Shown in pieces: positions 11,148 to 23,286 of a stretch of DNA of 64,000 bases. The stretch's first letter is position 1. Each line of letters begins with the position of its first letter. The stretch is from an uncultured beta proteobacterium. Lineage in GTDB: Bacteria; Pseudomonadota; Gammaproteobacteria; Burkholderiales; Burkholderiaceae. The stretch spans positions 62,001-126,000 of the forward strand of contig CAIQUZ010000114.1 in the NCBI GenBank assembly GCA_903875135.1. The letters run 5' to 3'. Position numbers and translations under genes: made by a program. The notes under the pieces were generated by a model. The model searched no databases. It worked only from the letters and a program-made list of their open reading frames with translations, and had not been told where the DNA came from.

Positions 11148-11645
11148 TTAATAGACTGGTTGGGATAGATGGGTAACATGTTGACGAATGGTGCCAAGCA
11201 GTAGATACATTTGTTGGATTAATTGGGGTTCAAGTTCGGAAAAAAACTCTAAAATCCATTTCTCATGTTCATGAGCCATTTTACTGAATTGAGTATTTCC
11301 TTGAGGCGTTAGTTGGATGACCCAAGAACGGCGATCATCAGGGCTTGCTTGACGAACAACTAAGCCATCATTTTCTAATTCGTCCGTAAGACCGGTGATA
11401 TTTCCTTTGGTCACCATGAGGTTATTGGATAAATCACTCATACTCAAGCCATGAGGTTCACGGTATAACTGAGCCATATAGTCAAATCGCGCAAGAGATA
11501 TTTGAAATTGATCGCGTAGCCGTTGTTTAATTTGATCTTCGATTTGGGTAGAGCATGAAAAAAGTCTTAACCACAATTTCAATTCGATATGATCATTCTT
11601 CTTCACTCTGGCTTCATGACCAGTATCTTCGTTTTTAGTCGTCAT
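11148..11645 (-). CDS. MarR-family transcriptional regulator
   Basis: [51 protein letters not shown] winged-helix signature. Confidence 0.92.
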   Translation of the reverse strand: MTTKNEDTGHEARVKKNDHIELKLWLRLFSCSTQIEDQIKQRLRDQFQISLARFDYMAQLYREPHGLSMSDLSNNLMVTKGNITGLTDELENDGLVVRQASPDDRRSWVIQLTPQGNTQFSKMAHEHEKWILEFFSELEPQLIQQMYLLLGTIRQHVTHLSQPVY

Positions 11646-12424
11646 TGTAAAATTTCTCCACCACTAATAGGTATGGTTTGACCATGGATTGAACCGGAGT
11701 TTTTATCGCATAGCCAAAGGACCGTATTAGCAATTTCTATTGGTTGAATAATTCGTCCTTGAGGATTATTGGCTGCAAACTCTTTCCGAATATCAGCTTC
11801 ACTGCGCCCAGTTTTTTGCATCACATTGGCAATACTATTTTTTAAAATGTCTGACTCCGTAAAGCCTGGACAAATTGCATTGACTGTGACGCCTTTTTGC
11901 GATAACTCTAAAGCTAAAGCTCTCGTCATTCCAACCACAGCATGTTTTGCAGCGCAATATGCTGAGACATATGCATAGCCAGTAATACCTGCAGTACTGG
12001 CAATATTAACAATGCGTCCCCACTGCTGCTCAACCATTTCTGGAAGGGCTGCCTGTATGCAAAGCATGGTGCCAATCAAGTTGACATTAAGCATTCTTTG
12101 CATCATCGCCACATCGGTTTTCATGAAGGGGGCACTTTCTGCTTGGCCCGCGTTATTGACAAGAATCTGAATCGGACCAAAATGTTTTTTAGCTAACGCA
12201 AAAGCATTTTTTACACTGTGTTCATCGGTGATATCTGTACTAACAGCAAAACAAGACTTTGGATAAAGCTGAACGAGTTTTTCAAGACTTTCTTGATCAC
12301 GCCCAAGGATCGTTACTTTCGCACCTTGAAAAATCAATTGTTGAGTGATTTCAATACCAATACCGCGCCCCCCACCGGTGACAAGGGCATGTTGATCAGC
12401 AAGAGTTTGCATTGAGTTAGTCAA
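11642..12424 (-). CDS. Short-chain dehydrogenase/reductase (3-hydroxyacyl-CoA dehydrogenase-like)
   Basis: ALVTGGGRGIGIEI, NNAGQAESAPF, YVSAYCAAKHAVVGMTRALALEL. Confidence 0.92.
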   Translation of the reverse strand: MTNSMQTLADQHALVTGGGRGIGIEITQQLIFQGAKVTILGRDQESLEKLVQLYPKSCFAVSTDITDEHSVKNAFALAKKHFGPIQILVNNAGQAESAPFMKTDVAMMQRMLNVNLIGTMLCIQAALPEMVEQQWGRIVNIASTAGITGYAYVSAYCAAKHAVVGMTRALALELSQKGVTVNAICPGFTESDILKNSIANVMQKTGRSEADIRKEFAANNPQGRIIQPIEIANTVLWLCDKNSGSIHGQTIPISGGEILQ

Positions 12425-14762
12425 GTTTCACCATTGGTTTTGAGTTGAGATTTTGTTGTATTTTTTCACGTTCAAATAAAGCTTCCATTTGTGGTTTACC
12501 AGCGACATATTGTTTCGGCCAGGAAAGATCTTTAAAACCGATTTTTGCAGCCTCAGTTAAAGTCCATGCAGGATTGGCTAAATGGGGTCTTGCTACAGCG
12601 CATAAATCTGCTCGTCCTGCAGCAATAATACTATTGACATGGTCTGCTTCACTGATTGCGCCAACAGCGATTGTAGGTATACCAACTTCTTGACGTATTC
12701 TGTCAGAAAATGGAGTTTGGTACATTCGGCCATAGACCGGTCGTTGATCTTTACTAACTTGACCCGAGGAGCAGTCGATCATATCGGCGCCTGCTTCTTT
12801 AAAAGCTTTAGCAATCGCAACTGCGTCGATGGGCGTTATTCCTCCATCGACCCAATCATGTGCAGAAATACGCACTGAGATAGGGAGATTTTTTGGCCAA
12901 GCAGCCCGCATCGACCTAAATATTTCGAGAGGGTAGCGCAAGCGATTTTCGAGAGTGCCACCATATTCATCTGTTCGATGATTAGTTAGCGGTGAAATAA
13001 AGCTCGAAAGTAAGTAACCGTGCGCACAATGTAGTTCTAGCCAATCAAAACCAATTGCAGTAGCTTTGATTGTTGAAGCAACAAATTCATCGCGCACACG
13101 ATCCATATCTTTACGATTCATCGCACGTGGGATTTGATTATTTTCTGAGTAAGCCATTGCTGATGCAGCAATAACTTGCCAATTATCAGCAGGAAGAGGT
13201 AAGTCAATACCATCCCAGGCTAGATTTGTAGATCCCTTTGGACCAGAGTGACCAATTTGTAGTGCAATTTTGGCATCGGTGTGTTCATGGACCCACTTGA
13301 CGACACGAGTAAACGCAATGATATGTTCGTCTTTATACAGCCCAGGGCATCCAGGAGTAATTCTTCCATCGGCTGAGGGTGAAGTCATCTCAACCATCAC
13401 CATTGCGGCTCCCCCCATGGCACGAGCGCCGAGATGAACAAGGTGAAAATCACCAACGGAACCATCGATCGCTGAGTATTGCGCCATTGGCGACACGATC
13501 ACTCGGTTTTTCAAGGTGACGCCGCGGATGGTAAATGGAGTAAACATTGGCGGTGGTGTCGCTTGTTGATTGTTCAACACGACATGATGCTTTTGGGCTA
13601 ACCAAGCTTCATAATTTTGCAGCCACTTGGCATCTCGTAGGCGCAGGTTTTCATGGCTAATTCGCTGACTTCTTGTTAATAACGAATACATGAGCTGTGG
13701 AGGTTCAAGTTGGTCACAATAACGTTTGCCACAAACTTCAAACCATTCCATCGCATTCCAAGCAGCATTTTGTAGTCGTAATACATCGATTCTACGAACT
13801 GCTTGATATTCTTTTAGTACCTCTGTAATGGACTCTTTCTGATGCCCAAATTGGTTAAATAAATGGGTTAACTCAATGGAGTCTTCTATCGCTAATTTAG
13901 TGCCTGATCCAATCGCAAAATGCGCCGTATGAACTGCGTCACCCATCATCACTACATGGCTATTACCATTGAAGTGAGACCATTCTTGACAAGTAATATG
14001 TTGAAAATTTAGCCATGCAGAGCCGCGAAGATGGCGTGAGTTCGTCAAAAGTTTTGCGCCTATCAGATTATCTGCAAAGATATTTTCACAAAATGTAACA
14101 GACTCTTCCTGAGATGCCTTATCCAGATGGTGAGCAAGCCAAGTTTCCTCAGTACATTCAACGATAAATGTTGTAGTTGTTTCATCGAATTGATAAATAT
14201 GAGCCGCAAACCAACCATGCTGAGTTTTTTTGAATAAAAAGGTGAAAGCATCGTAGAGCTTATTTGTTCCTAACCAGATAAAACGGTTTGGCCGAGGGAC
14301 AATGGTTGGTTGGAATATATCAGCATATTTGGTTCGTATCTTAGAGTTGATACCATCGCTCGCAATGATCAGATCTGCATGGGGAAAATCATCATCAGAA
14401 TTTACTTCGGCTTCAAAAACTAGTTTTACACCAAGTTCTTCACAGCGTAATTGCAAAATATTCAACAGTTTTTTTCGACCAATTCCAACAAAGCCGTGGC
14501 CACCAGATCGGATAACTTCATTTTTAAAATGAAGTTCGATATCATCCCAATGATTAAATGACTTCTGAATCTCTGCCGCTGTTGACGGATCCCACTTTTG
14601 CATGTTTTCCATGGTTTGATCAGAAAAAACGACTCCCCAACCAAAAGTGTCGTATGGTTTATTACGTTCATAAACAGTAATATCGTGCTCAGGATGTTGT
14701 AACTTCATGAGAAGACCAAAATACAATCCTGAGGGACCACCACCAATGCAAACTATATTCAT
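12417..14762 (-). CDS. Bifunctional FAD monooxygenase / old-yellow-enzyme-type reductase (2-aminobenzoyl-CoA monooxygenase/reductase or salicylyl-CoA 5-hydroxylase type)
   Basis: N-terminal GGGPSGLYFGLLMKLQHPEHDITVYERN and GDAVHTAHFAIGSGTKLAIED; C-terminal OYE domain FTIRGVTLKNRVIVSPMAQYSA, LQIGHSGPKGST, HCAHGYLLSSFISPLTNHRTDEYGG. Confidence 0.9.
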   Translation of the reverse strand: MNIVCIGGGPSGLYFGLLMKLQHPEHDITVYERNKPYDTFGWGVVFSDQTMENMQKWDPSTAAEIQKSFNHWDDIELHFKNEVIRSGGHGFVGIGRKKLLNILQLRCEELGVKLVFEAEVNSDDDFPHADLIIASDGINSKIRTKYADIFQPTIVPRPNRFIWLGTNKLYDAFTFLFKKTQHGWFAAHIYQFDETTTTFIVECTEETWLAHHLDKASQEESVTFCENIFADNLIGAKLLTNSRHLRGSAWLNFQHITCQEWSHFNGNSHVVMMGDAVHTAHFAIGSGTKLAIEDSIELTHLFNQFGHQKESITEVLKEYQAVRRIDVLRLQNAAWNAMEWFEVCGKRYCDQLEPPQLMYSLLTRSQRISHENLRLRDAKWLQNYEAWLAQKHHVVLNNQQATPPPMFTPFTIRGVTLKNRVIVSPMAQYSAIDGSVGDFHLVHLGARAMGGAAMVMVEMTSPSADGRITPGCPGLYKDEHIIAFTRVVKWVHEHTDAKIALQIGHSGPKGSTNLAWDGIDLPLPADNWQVIAASAMAYSENNQIPRAMNRKDMDRVRDEFVASTIKATAIGFDWLELHCAHGYLLSSFISPLTNHRTDEYGGTLENRLRYPLEIFRSMRAAWPKNLPISVRISAHDWVDGGITPIDAVAIAKAFKEAGADMIDCSSGQVSKDQRPVYGRMYQTPFSDRIRQEVGIPTIAVGAISEADHVNSIIAAGRADLCAVARPHLANPAWTLTEAAKIGFKDLSWPKQYVAGKPQMEALFEREKIQQNLNSKPMVKLD

Positions 14763-16378
14763 GACACACCATTTATCTGTTTAAGTCGAAAGCGTTGTAA
14801 TTTTCCAGTCTCAGTACGAGGTAATGTATCGAGATAGTCAATTGCACGGGGATATTTATAAGGCGCAATTTTTTGCTTCACAAAATCTTGCAATTCTGAA
14901 GTCATTTGAGGGGTACCAATCAAGCCAGGCTTTAGAACTACAAAAGCTTTAATAATTTGGCCTCGTTGATCATCCGGAACACCAATCACAGCACATTCAG
15001 CGACAGCCGCATTCTCGAGTAAGGCCCATTCGACTTCTGGGCTTGAAACGTTGTAGCCCGAGGTGACGATCATGTCATCGATGCGAGCATGATAATAAAA
15101 GTACCCATCTTGATCTTGGTGAAACATATCGCCTGGCAAATTCCAAGCTTGTTGAACATAATTGGTTTGTCTTGAATCAGCCAGGTAGCGACAACCTGTA
15201 GGGCCTTTAATCGCAAGCTTACCTACTTCCCCGATAGGTACTTCTTGCATATCCTCATTGACAATTTTTGCAATGTAACCAGGTAAAGTTTTTCCGACAG
15301 ATCCATCACGATAATGACTAGGATCAGAAGCGATATAAATATGAATCATTTCAGTACCGCCGATACCGTCATAAATACCGAGCCCAGTAGCTACTTGCCA
15401 AGATTTTCGTGTATCGATGGGTAATGCTTCACCTGCCGAGACGCACTTTTTTAAAGTCAGTAGTTGTGGTTGACGAGCTAATGGTGTCATTGCCCGATAG
15501 CCAGTTGGGGAGGTAAAACAGATAGTTGCTTGATATTTTTCGATCGCCTGTAGTAAAAGTTCAGGGTTGAGTTTTTCGATGAGTACGGTAGTTGCTCTAG
15601 CCCATAGCGGAAAGCAGAGTAAGCCACCAAGACCAAAGGTAAACGCAAGTGGCGGAGTACCAATAAAAATATCAGATGAATTTGGTTTGAGACAGTGGCG
15701 CGGAAAGACTTCGCACATCGCCATGACATCACGATGGAAATGGATAGTGCCTTTAGGGGTGCCAGTAGTTCCTGAAGTAAATCCAATTAAAGCAGGGTCA
15801 ACGGACTGACTTGGATAGGCATTAAAAAGTGTTGGCTGATCCTTGATTTGACTCTCTAGTGATCCATGAGGACCATAAAAAGTTATCTGTTTTAAAAACG
15901 AAGAGTTCTGTTGAGTTAGTAATAATTCCTCTTTAAGGACTTCATCGCAAATGGCATGAGAAATTTGAGCAATTTGAACAATTTCGGATAATTCTTTTTG
16001 CCGCAGAAGAGGCATAGTACCAACAGCAACACCGCCAACTTTAAATACAGCCAGCCAACAGGCTGCCAGCCAGGGACTATTACTTCCTCTTAACAGTACG
16101 CGATTTCCTGGTTGAAAAGATTGCTCTTTTACCAGGAAATGGCAAATTTGATTCACTACTTGTTGAAGTTCAAGATATGTCCATTGGATGGATGAGCCGA
16201 TGATGGCCGTATGATGACCAAAACCTTCTTCGACAGCCTTATCGAGTAACTCAGTCGATGCGTTAAGATCTTTTGGGAAATTGAGCTCAGGAGAATCGAA
16301 TAGGAATTCAGGCCATTCAGCGATTGGGGGAAGGTGTTCCTTTACAAAACCGTCATACTCACGCTGCCCTGTGCTCAT
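14759..16378 (-). CDS. Benzoate/2-aminobenzoate-CoA ligase-like AMP-forming acyl-CoA synthetase
   Basis: FTSGTTGTPKGTIHFHRDVMAMCEVFPRHCL, GIGGTEMIHIYIAS, IDDMIVTSGYNVSSPEVEWALL, PRTETGKLQRFRL. Confidence 0.9.
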   Translation of the reverse strand: MSTGQREYDGFVKEHLPPIAEWPEFLFDSPELNFPKDLNASTELLDKAVEEGFGHHTAIIGSSIQWTYLELQQVVNQICHFLVKEQSFQPGNRVLLRGSNSPWLAACWLAVFKVGGVAVGTMPLLRQKELSEIVQIAQISHAICDEVLKEELLLTQQNSSFLKQITFYGPHGSLESQIKDQPTLFNAYPSQSVDPALIGFTSGTTGTPKGTIHFHRDVMAMCEVFPRHCLKPNSSDIFIGTPPLAFTFGLGGLLCFPLWARATTVLIEKLNPELLLQAIEKYQATICFTSPTGYRAMTPLARQPQLLTLKKCVSAGEALPIDTRKSWQVATGLGIYDGIGGTEMIHIYIASDPSHYRDGSVGKTLPGYIAKIVNEDMQEVPIGEVGKLAIKGPTGCRYLADSRQTNYVQQAWNLPGDMFHQDQDGYFYYHARIDDMIVTSGYNVSSPEVEWALLENAAVAECAVIGVPDDQRGQIIKAFVVLKPGLIGTPQMTSELQDFVKQKIAPYKYPRAIDYLDTLPRTETGKLQRFRLKQINGVS

Positions 16379-16425
16379 AGCGACCTCTTGCGAAGTGGTA
16401 GTTGTCAGAAATTTACTTTAGTTAC

Positions 16426-16449
16426 AAATAGTTTACTACTAAACTATTT
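16426..16449. promoter_or_regulatory. Perfect palindrome, candidate MarR-family operator upstream of the CoA ligase operon
   Basis: AAATAGTTTA-CTAC-TAAACTATTT (10+4+10), about 48 bp upstream of the first operon gene; overlaps a possible minus-strand TTGCTA-N16-TAAACT. Confidence 0.6.
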
Positions 16450-16534
16450 AATAGCAAATAGAATTTTGAATTTAATTTGTCTCCCTAGCGATATTCCTTC
16501 ATCGCTAGACTCGAAGACCAAGAGTTTACAAGGA

Positions 16535-16564
16535 TTGAGGGCTGATATCGCTATCAGCCCTCAA
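16535..16564. repeat. Perfect 13-bp stem inverted repeat
   Basis: TTGAGGGCTGATA-TCGC-TATCAGCCCTCAA; no U-tract in the expected position on either strand. Confidence 0.8.
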
Positions 16565-16595
16565 AAAACATTTAGAAATGAGTTATAGCGTTGAC

Positions 16596-16994
16596 TTAAC
16601 GACACTCTCTTTTATTCAGATCCACTTGACCGAGAAAGCGACCAGATGCGTCAGCGTAGGTGTAGCGAACGTTAACAGTATTGATTAACTGCCTTAATGT
16701 TGGATCAGTACACAAGGTATTTAACATTCCAGGTTTGAGTGTATTAATTTCATTCTGAGTTACGGAGCCTGCAGGAACATTTAATCTGTTTCTGTACACC
16801 AACGTGACTGGCCCACCGTCATTGGTGCAAATTGCGTTCAATAGAGTCGTTACTTTATCTAAGGTTTGTGGGGTCGACTTATTAATATCAGATGCTGTAG
16901 CATTGCAGTCCGACATTAAATTAGCCTTTGCATTTATAGAGCAAAGAAACAAAATACAAAATAAAGATTTTAAGAACAAACTGACTTTAGACAT
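16596..16994 (-). CDS. Small secreted protein of unknown function, 132 aa
   Basis: Signal peptide MSKVSLFLKSLFCILFLCSINAKA; four Cys in the mature part; LCTDPTLRQLINTVNVRYTYADASGRFLGQVDLNKREC. Confidence 0.65.
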   Translation of the reverse strand: MSKVSLFLKSLFCILFLCSINAKANLMSDCNATASDINKSTPQTLDKVTTLLNAICTNDGGPVTLVYRNRLNVPAGSVTQNEINTLKPGMLNTLCTDPTLRQLINTVNVRYTYADASGRFLGQVDLNKRECR

Positions 16995-17041
16995 GTCGAC
17001 TCCTTTAGTTATTTGTAATTGAACACAATGGCTTGCGTGAT

Positions 17042-18484
17042 TTACTCAACAGCTTTGACCATATCTTCGATGACCTTTTTCGCATCGCCAAAGACCATCA
17101 TCGTTTTATCCATATAGAAAAGATCGTTATCCAAACCAGCATAACCGGAAGCCATGGAACGTTTGTTCACAATGACAGTCTTCGCTTTATAAGCCTCAAG
17201 GATTGGCATGCCAAAAATCGGACTTCCAGGAGTTCTTGCTGCTGGGTTAACAACGTCATTCGCTCCTAAAATTAAAACTACATCAGCTTGTGCAAATTCA
17301 CCATTAATATCTTCCATTTCAAAAACCTGATCATAAGGAACTTCAGCTTCTGCTAGGAGAACGTTCATATGACCAGGCATACGACCTGCAACGGGATGGA
17401 TGGCGTATTTAACGTTGACACCTTTATGGATTAATTTTTCGGTGAGTTCTTTTAAGGAGTGCTGAGCTCGAGCGACAGCAAGGCCGTAACCTGGAACAAT
17501 GATTAATGTTTCTGCATTACCCATCAAGAATGCAGCGTCATCAGCAGAGCCGCTTTTTACAGGGCGTTGGGCTTGAGCACCTGCTGCGACGACTGTACCA
17601 GCATCACCACCGAAGCCACCTAAAATAACGTTAAAGAAGGATCTGTTCATCGCCTTACACATGATGTAAGAGAGAATCGCACCAGACGAACCAACCAGAG
17701 AGCCAGCAACAATGAGCATCGAATTATTAAGTGAGAAACCAATTCCTGCAGCGGCCCATCCTGAGTAAGAGTTCAGCATGGAAACAACCACGGGCATATC
17801 GGCGCCGCCGATAGGGATAATAATTAAAACACCTAACACAAAGGCAATTGCAAGCATTGCTAAAAAAGGTTCCCAAGCAGGTGTTAGTCCTGTATCCATC
17901 GCAAAATAAACACCGCATCCCAGCATCAGGATTGCTAACAATAAGTTCAGAGGGTGTTGACCTTTAAATGTTACAGGCGCACCTTGGAAAAATCTAAACT
18001 TATATTTACCAGAGAGTTTGCCGAAGGCAATCACAGAACCAGAGAAAGTAATTGCTCCGATAAATGTACCGATGAATAGTTCGATACGATTGCCGATAGG
18101 CAATGATTCTCCGGCGGGCACGATATTAAATGCCGCAGGTTCTGAAACCGCAGCGATCGCAATACACACTGCGGCAAGACCAATCATGCTGTGCATAAAG
18201 GCTACAAGCTCAGGCATTTTGGTCATCTCAACACGTTTTGCCATCACTGCGCCGATACCACCACCAACTAATAGACCGCCAAGAACATATAGCATGCCAT
18301 CGGCCATCGAAGCGCCAGCCAATTTACTAATAAGGCCAACCGTGGTACAGATAGCAATCGCCATCCCTATCATGCCAAAGAGATTGCCACGAATAGACGA
18401 GGTTGGGTGAGATAGGCCTTTGAGCGCTTGTATAAAACAGACAGAGGCAACTAAATATAAAAGAGTGATCAAATCCATACTCAT
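17042..18484 (-). CDS. pntB: NAD(P) transhydrogenase beta subunit
   Basis: Multi-TM N-terminus, [72 protein letters not shown]. Confidence 0.97.
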   Translation of the reverse strand: MSMDLITLLYLVASVCFIQALKGLSHPTSSIRGNLFGMIGMAIAICTTVGLISKLAGASMADGMLYVLGGLLVGGGIGAVMAKRVEMTKMPELVAFMHSMIGLAAVCIAIAAVSEPAAFNIVPAGESLPIGNRIELFIGTFIGAITFSGSVIAFGKLSGKYKFRFFQGAPVTFKGQHPLNLLLAILMLGCGVYFAMDTGLTPAWEPFLAMLAIAFVLGVLIIIPIGGADMPVVVSMLNSYSGWAAAGIGFSLNNSMLIVAGSLVGSSGAILSYIMCKAMNRSFFNVILGGFGGDAGTVVAAGAQAQRPVKSGSADDAAFLMGNAETLIIVPGYGLAVARAQHSLKELTEKLIHKGVNVKYAIHPVAGRMPGHMNVLLAEAEVPYDQVFEMEDINGEFAQADVVLILGANDVVNPAARTPGSPIFGMPILEAYKAKTVIVNKRSMASGYAGLDNDLFYMDKTMMVFGDAKKVIEDMVKAVE

Positions 18485-18795
18485 GCTGATTCTCCTGACT
18501 TCACTTTTTTATCTTTTTTCTTAAACATTTCTAGCATTCGTTTTGTCACTAAAAAACCACCAAAGATATTGACGGCAGCAAGAGCAACTGCCATCGTGCC
18601 CATAAACTTACCAAGAGGTCCCACAGTTAGAGCCGCAGCTAGCATAGCGCCGACAACAATAATGGCTGAAATAGCATTCGTAACGGCCATTAATGGGGTA
18701 TGTAATGCCGGCGTTACTGTCCAAACCACGTGATAGCCCACGTAGATCGCCAAGACAAAAATAATAAGGTTATATACTCCGTGACTAATTTCCAT
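18481..18795 (-). CDS. pntAB: NAD(P) transhydrogenase alpha subunit part 2 (membrane)
   Basis: [45 protein letters not shown]; the ATG at 18795 is preferred. Confidence 0.93.
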   Translation of the reverse strand: MEISHGVYNLIIFVLAIYVGYHVVWTVTPALHTPLMAVTNAISAIIVVGAMLAAALTVGPLGKFMGTMAVALAAVNIFGGFLVTKRMLEMFKKKDKKVKSGESA

Positions 18796-18806
18796 GATGT
18801 TCCTAA

Positions 18807-19940
18807 TTAATTGTTGGTCCGAATCACATTGCCGTTTTGACACATCAGGCATGCAGTGACAATATCGTCATCCGTTGGAATGGCAAGACTACCCTCTTTG
18901 GTAACGATGAGTTTCATAAAATCCAAAATATTACGAGCATACAACGCTGAAGAGTCAGCCGCGACCATTGCTGGAAGGTTGCTCAAGCCGATAATTGTGA
19001 CACCGTGTTTGACTACAGTTTTATCTGCTTCTGTGAGGGGGCAGTTACCAGATCCGTTCTCACCTTTACCGGCGGCTAGATCGACGATGACTGAGCCCGG
19101 CTTCATTTGAGCGACCGTCTCTGAGGCAAGTAGCATTGGAGCTTTTCTGCCGGGGATTAACGCCGTTGTAATGACGATATCGGCTTGTTTTGCTCGTTCG
19201 GCTACCAGGACGGATTGACGTTGCATCCAAGAAGCGGGCATGGGACGAGCATAGCCTCCAACTCCTTTTGCGATTTCCTTTTCTTCATCCGTTTCGAAGG
19301 GGACATCCACAAACTTAGCACCTAAAGACTCGATTTGTTCTTTTGCGGCAGGACGAACATCAGAAGCTTCGATCACCGCACCTAAGCGTTTTGCCGTTGC
19401 GATGGCTTGCAGTCCCGCCACGCCAGCACCAAGGATCAATACACGAGCAGCTTTGACTGTACCAGCAGCAGTCATCAGCATGGGCATAAATCGTTGATAA
19501 GAGTTTGCAGCCATCATCACCGCTTTATAGCCAGCAATATTAGCTTGCGAGGAAAGGACGTCCATACTTTGTGCACGCGTTGTCCTAGGCGCTGCCTCCA
19601 GCGCAAAAGCAGTAATTCCCTGAGAGGCCATCGCTGCAATTGTTTGGTTATCAAACGGATCGAGCATGCCAATCAGGACAGACCCTGCTTTCATTTGGGT
19701 TAATTCGTCCCCTGAGGGAGCTCTTACTTTGAGAATCATTTCTGACCCAAAGGCATCCGCAGCATTACCGATAGTGGCGCCTACCGCCTGGTATGCAGTA
19801 TCTGGGATACTTGCCGCGACACCTGCACCAGACTCTACAATCACGCTATGACCAGCAGTAATATATTTTTTGACTGTTTCAGGAGTTACCGCAACTCTAA
19901 ACTCTTCAGGTCTTGTCTCTAAAGGCACACCAATCCGCAT
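18807..19940 (-). CDS. pntAA: NAD(P) transhydrogenase alpha subunit part 1
   Basis: [72 protein letters not shown]. Confidence 0.95.
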   Translation of the reverse strand: MRIGVPLETRPEEFRVAVTPETVKKYITAGHSVIVESGAGVAASIPDTAYQAVGATIGNAADAFGSEMILKVRAPSGDELTQMKAGSVLIGMLDPFDNQTIAAMASQGITAFALEAAPRTTRAQSMDVLSSQANIAGYKAVMMAANSYQRFMPMLMTAAGTVKAARVLILGAGVAGLQAIATAKRLGAVIEASDVRPAAKEQIESLGAKFVDVPFETDEEKEIAKGVGGYARPMPASWMQRQSVLVAERAKQADIVITTALIPGRKAPMLLASETVAQMKPGSVIVDLAAGKGENGSGNCPLTEADKTVVKHGVTIIGLSNLPAMVAADSSALYARNILDFMKLIVTKEGSLAIPTDDDIVTACLMCQNGNVIRTNN

Positions 19941-20044
19941 GCTGATCCCCAATAATGTAAGTAAACTTCTATTAGTTTAATTCATCAGGACGAACACTAA
20001 TTTGTTCATCATAATAAAGCATACAATCATACAATATTGAGAAG

Positions 20045-21181
20045 ATGACAGCTAATTTCGAACAAGTTTTATCATTAATTCATCCGAAGATAAAACCTCC
20101 TGCAAAAGTAGTGGTAGGTATGTCGGGTGGGGTAGATTCGTCTGTAGCTGCTTGGATATTGAAACAGCAAGGTTATGAAGTCATTGGTCTTTTCATGAAA
20201 AATTGGGAGGATGATGACAATTCGGAGTATTGCTCAACGCGTCAGGATTGGATAGATGTTGTGTCAGTAGCCGATCTCCTAGGGATCGACGTTGAAGCGG
20301 TTAATTTTGCTAATGAGTATAAAGATCGAGTATTTGCAGACTTTTTAAGAGAGTACTCTGCTGGCAGGACACCTAACCCTGATGTTTTATGTAATGCAGA
20401 GATTAAATTTAAATCTTTTTTGGATCACGCGATGGTGCTGGGAGCAGATGTGATTGCCACGGGTCATTACGCAAGAACACGGCATACAGAAAATGGGGTT
20501 GAGTTACTTAAAGCGCTAGATTTAACAAAAGATCAGAGTTATTTTTTACATCGGCTTAATCAAGAGCAGGTTAGTCGTGTTCTATTTCCTTTAGGAGAAA
20601 TACCGAAAACGCTCGTCAGAGAAATCGCAGAGGCGATTGGATTGCCTAATGCCAAGAAAAAAGACTCTACAGGGATCTGTTTTATTGGTGAGAGACCATT
20701 TCGGGAGTTTTTAGGAAAATATTTACCAACGAAGCCTGGTCCGATGTTAACCCCTGAGGGAGTTTCTATTGGCGAGCATATTGGACTAGCTTTTTACACG
20801 ATTGGTCAAAGAAAAGGGATTGGTATTGGAGGCAGTCAAGATGGAAGTGGAGATGCCTGGTATGTCGCCGGTAAAGATATGGCGAATAATGTTTTGAATG
20901 TGGTTCAAGGCCATGACCATCCTTTGTTACAGTCGGCCAATTTAAAGGCGCAAAATGCTAGCTGGGTAGCTGGGCGAAGTCCTGAAGTTTGTGCTCACTA
21001 TGGCGCTAAGACAAGATATAGGCAGGCTGATGCTGGGTGTCTCATTGATACTCCGATTAGAGATATTGCCGCAGATGAGTTTCGATTAACTTTTGATCAG
21101 AGGCAGTGGGCTATCACTCCTGGACAATCTGCCGTCTTATATGACGGGGAGATATGTCTAGGAGGTGGCATCATTGTTTAA
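20045..21181 (+). CDS. mnmA: tRNA 2-thiouridylase
   Basis: [72 protein letters not shown]. Confidence 0.98.
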   Translation: MTANFEQVLSLIHPKIKPPAKVVVGMSGGVDSSVAAWILKQQGYEVIGLFMKNWEDDDNSEYCSTRQDWIDVVSVADLLGIDVEAVNFANEYKDRVFADFLREYSAGRTPNPDVLCNAEIKFKSFLDHAMVLGADVIATGHYARTRHTENGVELLKALDLTKDQSYFLHRLNQEQVSRVLFPLGEIPKTLVREIAEAIGLPNAKKKDSTGICFIGERPFREFLGKYLPTKPGPMLTPEGVSIGEHIGLAFYTIGQRKGIGIGGSQDGSGDAWYVAGKDMANNVLNVVQGHDHPLLQSANLKAQNASWVAGRSPEVCAHYGAKTRYRQADAGCLIDTPIRDIAADEFRLTFDQRQWAITPGQSAVLYDGEICLGGGIIV

Positions 21182-21184
21182 AAA

Positions 21185-21799
21185 TTAATTGGGGTGTGGT
21201 GTATCGACAAAAGAAGGTCGTTGACTAATTTTGTCATGAAACGTCGACAAATTAGGATATTCATCACGCCAGTTGATTTCTGGGAAACGAAATAACAAAT
21301 AGCTCAGTACGCAGCCAACAGCAATATCCGCTAAACAAAACTGATTGTTATAACACCAAGGATTACTGCCTAAACCTTCAGATATAGACTTCAGGCCAGC
21401 ATTAATTTTGCTCATTTGGCGATCAATCCAAGCTGGGCTACGATGCTGTTCTCTACCAACCCAAGTTTTTTCTAGTCGAATTAATATAGCGGCGTCTAAA
21501 ATCCCGTCGCATAAAGCTTCCCAAGTTTTGACTGCAGCTTTATCTTTACCATTTGTTGGAATGAGATGACCGACTGGACTTAATGCATCGGCATACTCAA
21601 CGATTACTCTTGAATCAAACATCACACCACCGTCGTCCATGACCAGCGCCGGAACCTTACCCAACGGGTTCATTTCCGCCATTTTAGTGGTGGGACTCCA
21701 AACGTCTTCAAGAACCAATTCAAGTTCAATTTTTTTCTCAGCAAAAGCAATCCGTGATTTACGGACATACGGACTAGCGAGTGATCCTATTAATTTCAT
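21185..21799 (-). CDS. Glutathione S-transferase family protein
   Basis: MKLIGSLASPYVRKSRIAFAEKKIELELVLEDVWSPTTKMAEMNPLGKVPALVMDDG. Confidence 0.92.
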   Translation of the reverse strand: MKLIGSLASPYVRKSRIAFAEKKIELELVLEDVWSPTTKMAEMNPLGKVPALVMDDGGVMFDSRVIVEYADALSPVGHLIPTNGKDKAAVKTWEALCDGILDAAILIRLEKTWVGREQHRSPAWIDRQMSKINAGLKSISEGLGSNPWCYNNQFCLADIAVGCVLSYLLFRFPEINWRDEYPNLSTFHDKISQRPSFVDTPHPN

Positions 21800-21860
21800 A
21801 ATGCTTTCCTAAATAAAAAGTTCTGTCGTCTATGATAAAGAATAAAATAGATATTGTTAA

Positions 21861-23255
<1,395 letters not shown>

Positions 23256-23286
23256 AACCCACGCTTTCATTGAGTTTACTTAAAAA

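Noticed and set aside
18018-18410. 130-aa + strand ORF opposite pntB
   Set aside because: Low-complexity antisense translation of pntB; no independent support.
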